Shown piece after piece: positions 1 through 8,000 of a DNA stretch of 25,098 nt. The DNA comes from SYHX01 sp049317645. GTDB taxonomy: Bacteria; Bacteroidota; Bacteroidia; UBA7662. Below the pieces are notes generated by a model. It ran no database searches. It had not been told where the DNA came from and was given only the letters and a program-made list of their open reading frames with translations. Numbering within the stretch: the stretch's first letter is position 1; every line of letters starts with the position of its first letter. The stretch covers positions 1-25,098 of the forward strand of contig JBMOHV010000024.1 in NCBI GenBank assembly GCA_049317645.1. Direction: 5' to 3'. The position numbers and the translations under genes were made by a program.

Positions 1-81
1 GATCAATCCGTCGCAACCCATTCAAAGGGTCAATCCGTCGCCGCCCATTCAAAGGATCAATCCGTCGCCGCCCATTCAAAG
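1..81. repeat. 27-bp tandem repeat, three copies, over the 3' end of the GGGP synthase gene
   Basis: Three adjacent 27-bp copies occupy 1-27, 28-54 and 55-81. They differ at only a few positions (first base pair of the unit and two bases in the middle). The unit is a multiple of three. On the minus strand each copy reads FEWAATD or FEWVATD followed by TGA, so each copy repeats the last seven codons and the stop of the synthase. The array touches the window edge, so more copies may lie outside. It has no spacers and is not a CRISPR array. Confidence 0.9.
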
Positions 82-806
82 GCCTGAGCCAAGGCCTTCC
101 AGGCCTTCACCGGGTTTTCTTCAAAAACAGACCCCATGACCACCCAATCGGCACCGGCCTGACGCAAGGCAAGGGCCTGCTGAGGGGTCCGAACCCCGCC
201 CCCCACCACCAGGGGACCATCGACGACCTGCCGAACCGCCTCTACCATGGCGGTTGGAACCGGATGCAAGGCACCGGATCCGCAATCCAGATAGATGACT
301 TTGAGTCCCAACTGGCTTCCAGCCAAGGCAGTGACCGCTGCAATATCGGGTTTGTCTGCGGGGATGGGCTGGGTCTGGGTGATGTAGTGCGCGGTGGTTG
401 CCTTTCCCCCATCGACCAGCATGTAACCGGTTGGCAACAGGGTCAGGCCTGCGTTGCGGAGCAAAACAGCCGCCTGCACATGTTGACCAATGAGGTATTC
501 AGGGTTGCGCCCAGAGATCAGGGACAACAAGAGGAGGGCATCGGCTTTGGGCGATACCTGCAGCATAGACCCCGGAAAAAGGACCACGGGCAGGTTTACA
601 AATTCAGCCAACCAATCCAAGGTGTCTTGGTAGGCATTGGTGGTCTGAAGGCTCCCCCCCACCAAAAAGCCCTGAACCGGACCCCGGTCCAAATCGGGAA
701 GAAGGGGTTCCCAGTCCTGCGAACGGAAGCGATCCGGATCTAGCAAGACCCATATACCCGGATCCCCGGAATTACGCTGGCTTAGGTTAACTTTGGAGCA
801 GGCCAT
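57..806 (-). CDS. Geranylgeranylglyceryl-phosphate synthase (GGGPS/PcrB family)
   Basis: This cytosolic TIM-barrel prenyltransferase family joins a long prenyl diphosphate to sn-glycerol-1-phosphate, the first ether-forming step of archaeal-type lipids. Bacteroidota carry a bacterial group of it. Of 249 residues, the visible family motifs are LLDPD (21-25), VGGS (49-52), LFPG (76-79), SGRNPEYLIG (98-107), YLDCGSGA (172-179), VGGGVR (201-206) and VMGSVFEEN (223-231). The last four form the glycerol-phosphate-binding and active-site loops. The ATG at 806 is the only reasonable start ahead of the LLDPD strand. It overlaps the ATG of the divergent gene by two bases, and a TATCTTTG box lies 8 bp upstream. 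The 3' end sits in a tandem repeat. The family call is firm; prenyl chain length (geranylgeranyl or longer) cannot be read from sequence alone. Confidence 0.92.
   Translation of the reverse strand: MACSKVNLSQRNSGDPGIWVLLDPDRFRSQDWEPLLPDLDRGPVQGFLVGGSLQTTNAYQDTLDWLAEFVNLPVVLFPGSMLQVSPKADALLLLSLISGRNPEYLIGQHVQAAVLLRNAGLTLLPTGYMLVDGGKATTAHYITQTQPIPADKPDIAAVTALAGSQLGLKVIYLDCGSGALHPVPTAMVEAVRQVVDGPLVVGGGVRTPQQALALRQAGADWVVMGSVFEENPVKAWKALAQAFEWAATD
788..795 (+). promoter_or_regulatory. Bacteroidota -7 box (TAACTTTG) for the gene at 805
   Basis: This is a perfect TAnnTTTG match ending 9 bp before the ATG at 805. It lies inside the 5' coding part of the divergent synthase gene. I see no clear TTTG -33 box at the usual distance. 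The match argues that translation starts at ATG 805 and not at the in-frame TTG at 793, which lies inside the box. It predicts a leader of only a few bases. Confidence 0.5.
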
Positions 807-2340
807 GGATTACCCAAAGATACCTTCTCCAGCCCCTTTAGGAACCTTAAAGGCTGTGTTAAGGCAGGTCTTGATCTTGGGGACGGCCTTGTTCACCCTA
901 TCGGCCGGTGACACGCCTTCGTTGCGTTTGGGCTGGCAGGGCCTTCCCAAAGAATTTAGGAATGCCGAGGATTGGAAAATCGCAGGACAAACCCAAGGAG
1001 GGCTCTGGTTTTATCTGCGCTCTCGGGGGCAGTTTCAATTGGAATGGAGGGATCCGCGCAATCAATTCCGTAAACGCGTTCAATTGCCGGCGTACATGGT
1101 CAGCAATGTCTTCCTCAAAGTGATCGAGACCGGTGGCAAAACAACCCTGCTTTTTGATCTCTTTAACACGGAGGGCGGAGAGCATGGCTTTTTTGGGGCG
1201 ACGCTGCATTCGGATAGCAATACTCTGGGGCAACCCGTTTTGATAACCGAGGTCAAAGGCCTGGGCAGTCGGGATCCAGCCAGGTACCAGGTGCTCAGCG
1301 ACCCTCTATCCTCGGAACTCTTGATTTTGCATCATACCCTGCGCTCCCAGGTCCTCGAATTGCATGCCACGGTGCTCAATCGAAATCTGGAAGTGGTGGA
1401 CACCCTGTATCATCAAGTCCGGGGATTTGGGGAGAACCCTTTTCGCGATCTTTATTTTGAGGAATGTTACGATGTTCGGAGGGTGGGTCCCCGCCGAGTG
1501 GGATTGCTGTTTGATTTCAAAGACCAAGCCCGGGACCGCAAGGCCCCGCAACAAGGCGTCGTGTTGTTGGATTGGACCCAAAAGAAAGTCCATGCCTTTG
1601 AACTCAAAGCCCCAACGGTTGCAGCTCAGATTTTGGAAATAGCCAACGGAGGGGGCAGTGACTCGGTGCTGATCTATGGTTTCGCCACCAACCCAGGGAG
1701 CCGAACCCCCGTGGCCATCCTGTGTTATGGTTTTCGTTTTTTTGGAACGGAACCCTATCCCCTGGATGTGAAGGTCACCTCCCTTGGGGCCGATTTTATT
1801 CGTCAAAGCGAACGGTTGTCGAATGTCAGCCGGGCATCCAATGTTCGGCACCTTCAGGAATTGCATTTGCAAACCCACCGCGACCGCTCGGTGACCCTGG
1901 CCTGGCGTCGCAGGTATCGGAGTTCCGAAACCATGGTTCAGTACACCCAGGGGATGCCGATTTATCGGGACATTGTTCGACATCATGCGGAGGAATGGAT
2001 CTTGACTCAAAGCAACCCCAAGGGCGAAATTCGTTGGAAACAACTCCTGCCCATGAATTTGGTCATGCAGGAACCCGGTGAACAGCTCGAAAGCGAAAGC
2101 CTGGTCTTGGGACCTTTGGTTTGGTTAACCGGCTATCAGACCCTTAACAACCGAACCCGACCCTTTGCCTACAAAATCCAAGCGGACGGAGCCGTTGTTA
2201 ACGGAGATTTGGAAGGTCGTCTGGACGATTTGCTGGTCACCTGGAGCCGCCCGCTGAGCGCTGATCCCTATACGTCCCTTTTTCCCTGCAGGCGCGGAGG
2301 CCGCGAAGGATTGCTTTACCTCCATCAACCGACTCCATGA
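805..2340 (+). CDS. Exported protein of unknown function, 511 residues
   Basis: I do not recognise a family. From ATG 805 the product starts with a short polar stretch and then a hydrophobic segment (about residues 15-34, ending LFTLSAG), which looks like a signal peptide. There is no lipobox cysteine. The rest is a soluble, strand-rich, Trp/Phe/Arg-rich chain without obvious repeats. A segment near residues 390-410 (EWILTQSNPKGEIRW) resembles blade-like repeats of Bacteroidota secreted beta-propeller proteins, but I cannot confirm a propeller. Its stop overlaps the start of the next gene (ATGA at 2337-2340), so the two are translationally coupled and probably co-expressed. An extended reading from TTG 793 is possible but less likely. 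A periplasmic or surface location is inferred. Confidence 0.75.
   Translation: MDYPKIPSPAPLGTLKAVLRQVLILGTALFTLSAGDTPSLRLGWQGLPKEFRNAEDWKIAGQTQGGLWFYLRSRGQFQLEWRDPRNQFRKRVQLPAYMVSNVFLKVIETGGKTTLLFDLFNTEGGEHGFFGATLHSDSNTLGQPVLITEVKGLGSRDPARYQVLSDPLSSELLILHHTLRSQVLELHATVLNRNLEVVDTLYHQVRGFGENPFRDLYFEECYDVRRVGPRRVGLLFDFKDQARDRKAPQQGVVLLDWTQKKVHAFELKAPTVAAQILEIANGGGSDSVLIYGFATNPGSRTPVAILCYGFRFFGTEPYPLDVKVTSLGADFIRQSERLSNVSRASNVRHLQELHLQTHRDRSVTLAWRRRYRSSETMVQYTQGMPIYRDIVRHHAEEWILTQSNPKGEIRWKQLLPMNLVMQEPGEQLESESLVLGPLVWLTGYQTLNNRTRPFAYKIQADGAVVNGDLEGRLDDLLVTWSRPLSADPYTSLFPCRRGGREGLLYLHQPTP
815..822 (-). promoter_or_regulatory. Bacteroidota -7 box (TATCTTTG) for the GGGP synthase gene
   Basis: A perfect TAnnTTTG match on the minus strand ends 8 bp before the synthase ATG (804-806). 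It lies within the first codons of the divergent plus-strand gene. No convincing TTTG -33 box is present at the normal spacing. The same octamer stands in front of the VIT gene at 16797-16804. Confidence 0.45.
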
Positions 2341-3281
2341 TTTCGCTCTGGTTTTCCAGGCTCTTTGCCCCTTGGAATTATCTAATGGCCGCCCCCATCG
2401 CTGCCTTGCTTTTTTGGTGGAGTGCCTGGCAAGGTCCAACCATGTGGGCGCTTCCATGGGGGAACGCCGCCCCGGTTTCTGGTTGGATGATTGCATTGTT
2501 ATGGGCGCTGGTGGCCACGGTGGTGGTGGTGACCGATCGGTTTTTGCAGAATCGACTCAAAGCAGGGGATGGAAACGGGTTGGGCTTTTTGGTTTGGGTC
2601 CTTGTGATTTGTTCGACCAACGCCGGAAGCTGGCCTTGGGCCATGATCATGGCCACCCTAAGTTTGGCCCTCTTTACCTTGGCCTGGTTGCATTTTCAAA
2701 ACCAGGAACACGGCCTTTCCCTTTTCGGGGCAGGGTTGGCGGCCGGCTTCGGTAGTTTGTTTTATGCACCGCTCCTGGCCTTGCCGTTTTTTGGGGTAAT
2801 TGCCCTGGGGGTTTGGCACCAAAAGTCGCTGCGAAGGAGCACGGTTCTGCTGTTGGGCATGGGTTTGCCTTGGTACTTTGCTTACGCCCAGGCCATCCTA
2901 AGCGGGGATGACCTTGCCCTGGTCGGGTCGAACGCGTCGAACCCCGCTTGGTTGTTACCGACCACCCAAGGTGGAATCTTGGGCTGGGATTGGTTGTTTT
3001 TGATGGGTTTGGCTGGTGCAGGGCAATGTTCGCGATGGCTGCAACCTGCCGAATTTCAACCTTTCATGCGGACGGCTTTCTCCCAAGCCTTGTTTCTGTT
3101 GGTTGTTTTATTTCTTTTCGGTTGGCTCATCAACATGGACCCTTGGGTGCTATTAGCGGTATCCGGCCCGGTCTGGTCCCTTTGGGGAGGGGCCTATTTG
3201 CAATTTCGAGAGGCCCCTTGGATCAACGATCTTTTGGTTTTGGTCTGGCTGGTTCTATGGATCCAAAAAACTTCCTTCTAA
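2337..3281 (+). CDS. Polytopic membrane protein, DUF6427-like
   Basis: The 314-residue product is almost entirely hydrophobic. It has roughly eight to ten predicted membrane segments (for example near residues 15-30, 50-68, 81-95, 103-117, 130-160, 167-185, 218-232, 245-265) with short polar loops. Its length, the MIS start and the central pattern (an SLFYAPLLALPFFGVIALG-like stretch, 142-160) recall the DUF6427 family of Bacteroidota membrane proteins, whose function is not known to me. It overlaps the preceding exported-protein gene by four bases, suggesting a two-gene unit. It is followed by a 93-bp gap before purQ. The membrane location is well supported; the family name is a pattern-based guess. 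Confidence 0.7.
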   Translation: MISLWFSRLFAPWNYLMAAPIAALLFWWSAWQGPTMWALPWGNAAPVSGWMIALLWALVATVVVVTDRFLQNRLKAGDGNGLGFLVWVLVICSTNAGSWPWAMIMATLSLALFTLAWLHFQNQEHGLSLFGAGLAAGFGSLFYAPLLALPFFGVIALGVWHQKSLRRSTVLLLGMGLPWYFAYAQAILSGDDLALVGSNASNPAWLLPTTQGGILGWDWLFLMGLAGAGQCSRWLQPAEFQPFMRTAFSQALFLLVVLFLFGWLINMDPWVLLAVSGPVWSLWGGAYLQFREAPWINDLLVLVWLVLWIQKTSF

Positions 3282-3336
3282 ACCCCAAACGGCGCAGATG
3301 AATCCCCAAACAGCCCATGTTCAACGTCTGCTGACC

Positions 3337-3344
3337 TAAATTTG
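3337..3344 (+). promoter_or_regulatory. Bacteroidota -7 box (TAAATTTG) upstream of purQ
   Basis: A perfect TAnnTTTG match sits 30 bp before the purQ ATG, in the 93-bp gap after the DUF6427-like gene. No good TTTG -33 box is visible. It would give a leader of about 26 bases containing the C9 tract. A TTG inside this box opens a longer reading frame, but that start is rejected. Confidence 0.45.
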
Positions 3345-3359
3345 GACCTTCAACCCCTA

Positions 3360-3368
3360 CCCCCCCCC
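3360..3368 (+). other. C9 homopolymer in the purQ leader
   Basis: Nine consecutive C lie just before the purQ start, leaving six bases (TGTCCT) before the ATG at 3375. There is no Shine-Dalgarno sequence. Such tracts can change length by slippage. A similar C8 tract precedes the LptF/G-type gene. Confidence 0.8.
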
Positions 3369-3374
3369 TGTCCT

Positions 3375-4067
3375 ATGAAAGTCGGTATTGTTGTTTTCCC
3401 AGGTTCTAATTGCGATGCCGACACCTTCGAGGCTTTTGGGGCCTTGAAGGGGGTCGATGCCCAACTCCTTTGGCACAAGGATACAGATTTGCAGGGCAGC
3501 GACCTGGTCGTCTTGCCGGGCGGCTTTAGTTACGGCGATTATTTGCGCTCGGGCGCCATTGCCCGGTTTGCAGGCATCATGGAATCGGTCCGGCAATTTG
3601 CCGAACAAGGCGGATACGTCTTGGGTATTTGCAACGGGTTTCAGGTTTTGACCGAAGCCGGCCTACTCCCCGGCGCCTTACTTCGTAACACATCGCAGCT
3701 TTTTATCTCCAAAGACGTTTACCTGCAGCCGGTCAGCCGCTTGGCAGCCATGAGCAAAAATCTAGAGGACCATAGAGCCTACCAAATTCCCATTGCGCAC
3801 GGGGAGGGCCGCTATTACATCGACGCCGACGGATTGCGTGCTCTCGAAGATGGGGACCAAATCATGTTTCGTTACGTCAATGCGGCGGGCAAGCGGGATG
3901 AGACCTCCAACCCCAACGGTTCGCTGGCCGATATCGCCGGCATCTGCAGCCCCAACGGTCGGGTGATGGGCCTTATGCCCCATCCAGAGCGGGCGGTCCA
4001 ATCCTTGCTGGGCCTGGAAGACGGGTTACCTCTTTTAGAGGGCCTGGTTCATGCGATGACCCGGTAG
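3375..4067 (+). CDS. purQ: Phosphoribosylformylglycinamidine synthase, glutaminase subunit PurQ
   Basis: PurQ is the class I glutamine amidotransferase that supplies ammonia to PurL for making FGAM in purine synthesis. From ATG 3375 the product has 230 residues, a normal PurQ length. Visible motifs are VVFPGSNCD (6-14), LPGGFSYGDYLRSGAIAR (47-64), the nucleophile elbow GICNGFQ with Cys86, and PHPE with His203 and Glu205 completing the triad. The longer frame from TTG 3342 would add a Pro-rich stretch not seen in the family and would start inside a promoter box, so ATG 3375 is preferred. No purL or purS is visible nearby; a separate purQ suggests a small PurL. Its last 33 bp overlap the 3' end of meaB on the other strand. 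Confidence 0.95.
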   Translation: MKVGIVVFPGSNCDADTFEAFGALKGVDAQLLWHKDTDLQGSDLVVLPGGFSYGDYLRSGAIARFAGIMESVRQFAEQGGYVLGICNGFQVLTEAGLLPGALLRNTSQLFISKDVYLQPVSRLAAMSKNLEDHRAYQIPIAHGEGRYYIDADGLRALEDGDQIMFRYVNAAGKRDETSNPNGSLADIAGICSPNGRVMGLMPHPERAVQSLLGLEDGLPLLEGLVHAMTR

Positions 4068-5066
4068 CCCCAGGGCTTCCATGGTTTTGGCGACGGCCGA
4101 GGCTGGACTGTCGTGTCCATTGCGCACCCCGTCCTCAATGGATGACCCAAGCTCCGAACCCCGTCCCTCCCCCATGGCCGCCCACAATGCTTGGTTGAGT
4201 TTGCGACGGTATTGGTGAACCCTTTGTTCGGAACGTTTATGGCGTAACCACTGCTCGTAACCGGGCAGCGCTTGGAGAGTGTGCAGCGTATCCCAAAAAT
4301 CTTCCAAACCTGTTTCTTGGAGGGCACTCATGGTCAAGCATGGCACCTTCCAACCATCCAAAGGATGGGGTGGAAACAGGGCCAAAGCTGAACGATAAAA
4401 CGAACAGGTTTGGAGGGCGGCTTCCAGGCCATCTCCGTCGGCTTTGTTAATCAAGACCGTGTCTGCGGCTTCGACAATACCCCTCTTGATCCCCTGCAAT
4501 TCGTCACCGGATCGACCCAAAAGTACCAGGAGGGTCCAATCAACCAGGTTCGAAACCTCGATTTCGTTTTGACCTACCCCAACGGTTTCTACCAAAACCC
4601 AATCAAAGCCTGCGTAACGGCACAAGTCCATGGCCTCTTGGGTAGCGCGGGCCGTTCCCCCAAGCATGGTCCCGGCAGGTGATGGCCGAACAAAGGCCTG
4701 ATCACGGGTGACCAAGCGCTGCATTCGGGTTTTGTCACCCAAGATGCTCCCCCCGCTTTTGGCCGAGGATGGATCCACCGCCAGAACGGCGACACGATGC
4801 CCCCGGTCCAGGGCTTGGCAACCCAAAAGGTCAATAAAGGTGCTTTTTCCTGCTCCTGGAGGTCCCGTTACCGCCATGGACCACCCACGAGGGGTTGGAT
4901 GATCGGTTTGGACCAACGCACGGTTGACATGGTCCATCAGAACATCGGCCGCGACTCGATCCGAGGCTCGATGGCTTTCGACCAAGGTGATGGAACGAGC
5001 CAAGGCCCGGGTTCGGCCCTCCTTCAGTTCCTCCAACAAGCCAAGGACTTCGACCGTATCAACCAT
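4035..5066 (-). CDS. meaB: Methylmalonyl-CoA mutase chaperone GTPase MeaB (ArgK family)
   Basis: MeaB is a G3E-type GTPase that guards methylmalonyl-CoA mutase, gating B12 loading and helping release inactivated cofactor. From ATG 5066 the product has 343 residues. Motifs are the Walker A GPPGAGKS (68-75), the DPSSAKSGGSILGDKTRM loop (98-115), the ETVGVGQNE switch region (160-168) and NKAD (207-210) for guanine recognition. The start at 5066 overlaps the mutase stop by 8 bp and matches the usual distance from start to the SITLVES helix. ATG 5081 is an alternative adding five residues. Downstream it is tail-to-tail with purQ with a 33-bp overlap. Immediate linkage to the mutase supports the function strongly. 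Confidence 0.95.
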   Translation of the reverse strand: MVDTVEVLGLLEELKEGRTRALARSITLVESHRASDRVAADVLMDHVNRALVQTDHPTPRGWSMAVTGPPGAGKSTFIDLLGCQALDRGHRVAVLAVDPSSAKSGGSILGDKTRMQRLVTRDQAFVRPSPAGTMLGGTARATQEAMDLCRYAGFDWVLVETVGVGQNEIEVSNLVDWTLLVLLGRSGDELQGIKRGIVEAADTVLINKADGDGLEAALQTCSFYRSALALFPPHPLDGWKVPCLTMSALQETGLEDFWDTLHTLQALPGYEQWLRHKRSEQRVHQYRRKLNQALWAAMGEGRGSELGSSIEDGVRNGHDSPASAVAKTMEALGLPGHRMNQAL

Positions 5067-8000
5067 GGGAAGGCTGTGCATTGAGCGCTTGGCCCAAAAT
5101 CTGAAGTGCGGCTTCTGACAATCGGGTCCCCGGGCCAAAAATGGCCTGAACCCCCGCCTCGTACAGCGCGGGATGGTCCTGGGGCGGCACCACGCCGCCA
5201 AGGATCACGCGGACATCCGGGACTCCGGCCTCCTTGAGTTCCCGAATGAGCTCAGGAATCAGGCTGCGATGACCGGCGGCCAGCGATGAAACCCCTACCC
5301 AATGGACATCGTTTTCCATGGCCTGCTTGGCGCATTCCGCCGGGGTTTGAAACAGGGGACCCAAATCCACATCAAAACCCAGGTCTGCAAAACCGGTCGC
5401 AATAATTTTGGCACCACGGTCGTGACCATCCTGTCCCAATTTGGCCACCAAAATGCGTGGACGGCGGCCGTGCTCATCGGCAAAGGCGCGAACGGCGGCG
5501 AGGGCTTTTTCAAAATGGATATCCTGGGCCATTTGTTGGGCGTACACCCCTTGGATGCTAAAGGGCTGGGCGGTGTACCTCCCAAAAATATCTTCCAAAG
5601 CGCCAGAAATCTCCCCCAAGGTCGCCCTTTGTCGGGCCGCCTCAACGGCGCATTCCATCAATCCAAATCCGGATGTCTTTTCGGCGTTGGTTTCCTGGTC
5701 CTTGGTTTCCTGGTCCTTGGCTGGGTTATCCGAAGCCATCACGCGGGCCACCTCTTGCAAGGCCCTTAGGGCATTTTGAACAGCCACTTCATCGCGGCCT
5801 GCTCGCAGGGTTTGAAGGGAATCCAATTGTGCCTTGAGCACCTGCTCGTGGTCCACTTTGAGCAAAGGAATTTCGGGGGTGATCAAATCCACCAAAGGCC
5901 TGTAGGCATTGACCCCAATGATGGGGTCGATTCCGGAATCAATGCGTGCTTGCTTTCGGGCTGCTGCCTCCTCGATTCGTCGTTTGGGCAAGGAATTTTC
6001 GAGGGCCTTGGTCATCCCACCGGCCTCCTCAATTTCTTGGATTCGATCCAAGGCCTGGCGTACCAAGGCTTGGGTCCGTTGTTCCAACAAAAGAGATCCC
6101 CCAAAAGGATCCACCCAAGAGCAGAGCCCGCAATCGCGTTGCAGGTACAATTGGGTGTTACGGGCAATGCGGGCCGAATAATCGGTTGGCAAGGCCAGGG
6201 CTTCGTCCAAGGCGTTGGTATGCAGGCTCTGGGTTCCACCCAAGACGGCGGCCAGGGCCTCCAGGCAAGTCCTGGCGATGTTGTTGTAGGGGTCTTGTTG
6301 GGTGAGGCTCCAGCCCGAGGTTTGGCAATGGGTTCGAAGCGCCATCGCCTTGGAGGAGGCGGCCCCCATGGCTCTGGTGATCCGCGACCACAACAAGCGG
6401 CCTGCGCGGAGTTTGGCTATTTCGGTGACCAAATCCATGCCGGTGGCCCAAAAAAACGAGAGTCGTGGGCCAAATTCATCCAAGCGCAGGCCGGCACGGA
6501 TCCCAGCACGGAGGTATTCCATGCCATCCGCCAGGGTATAGGCCAATTCCAATTCCGCCGGCGCACCGGCTTCGTGCATGTGGTAACCCGATATGCTAAT
6601 GGAATTGAAGCGGGGCATAGCGCGGGAACAATAGCCAAATATTTCGGCAATGATCTGCATGGAAGGACCCGGTGGGTAGATATAGGTGTTGCGAACCATA
6701 AACTCTTTGAGGATATCGTTCTGAATAGTTCCGCTCAATTGATGGGATGGAACCCCGCTTTCTTCGGCCGCAACAACAAAAAACGCCAAGATGGGAACCA
6801 CCGCTCCGTTCATGGTCATGCTAACCGACAATTGGTCCAAAGGCAAATCCCGGAATAAGATCTTCATGTCCTCCACCGAGTCAATGGCAACTCCGGCCTT
6901 GCCTACATCGGCGATGGCTCGGGGATGATCCGAATCGTAACCGCGATGGGTGGGCAAATCAAACGCAACCGATAGACCTTTTTGGCCGGCTGCCAAATTG
7001 CGCTTGTAAAAGGCATTGGACTCCGTTGCCGTGCTAAAACCAGCGTATTGGCGAATGGTCCACGGCCTTTGAAGGTACATGGTGGCGTAGGGCCCGCGCA
7101 AAAAAGGCGGAACTCCGGCCTCCCAAGCTGTTGGCAAGGCAGACGGAGGTTGATCCAAGACGAGGTCCATCGCAGACCATTGTTCACGGCGCAATGGATC
7201 TTCCAAAACCGGTGACGCTTCGGGCTTCAGGGCGGACCCACCCGATGTTCTGGCCTGCCACCAGGACCAAGCGCCACCGCTTGCTTCAATTTGGCGTAGT
7301 ACGACTCGAACTTCGGCCCAGGCGGCGCGTTCCAAGTCCTGAACGGTCCCCGATCCTGCGGCCAATTGCAGCCCTTGAGCCAGGGAAGCTTCATCACGTA
7401 ACAACAATTGAACATTGCGCGGCAAGCGACGAAGGTCTTCCGGTCCAACGCCCTGCAATTCCCCAACCAATTCCGGCAAAAAAACCGTATCGGCTCCGCC
7501 AAGAACCGCCGAGAGCGTGGTCGTGGTCATTTGAAGCAAACGATCTGCATCGTCGTTGGCCTTCGGAAGGTGCGGGGCATTGTTACGATAAACCGACAAG
7601 CATCGGTAAGGGGTGCGATCCATGCACAAGGCGGCGAGGGCCTTCTTGGCAACACTTTGCAAAGCGATCTCTTGCATAAACAAGGTGCCCGGATTCCATT
7701 CAAGGGCCACCGGAATTTGGAATCCGGTGGGGGTCTGACGAGCCTCCTCCAGCCACTCCGCGGCCAAGGCCAGCAGCAGGGCCAAAACCGTGGTTGATTC
7801 CAACCCTTGGCCCTCCAGATCCGTTGCACGCAACAGCACGGGGCTCGCCAACGGCCAGTCGGCCTGCAGGCGAAGGGCGGTTTCCATGGATCGGCGCATG
7901 CAAGACCGGAAATCGTCTTCGCTGCGGGCCTCTAACAACGAAGCACTTCCCCACAGCCCCCCCTGAACCTGCCAAGCATCCGTGGGCCTTTGGTGATCAG

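Noticed and set aside
1..81. Possible CRISPR array
   Set aside because: The three copies are directly adjacent with no spacers, and each copy encodes the same protein end.
793..804. TTG start extending the unknown exported protein by four residues
   Set aside because: The TTG lies within the perfect -7 box; ATG at 805 gives a better signal peptide start.
3342..3374. TTG start extending PurQ
   Set aside because: It begins inside a -7 box and adds a Pro-rich tail absent from PurQ proteins; MKVGIVVFPG is the normal N-terminus.
5776..6858. Long plus-strand open frame (360 residues) opposite the mutase
   Set aside because: It is antisense to a well-conserved enzyme, low in recognisable sequence, and explained by codon bias of the real gene.
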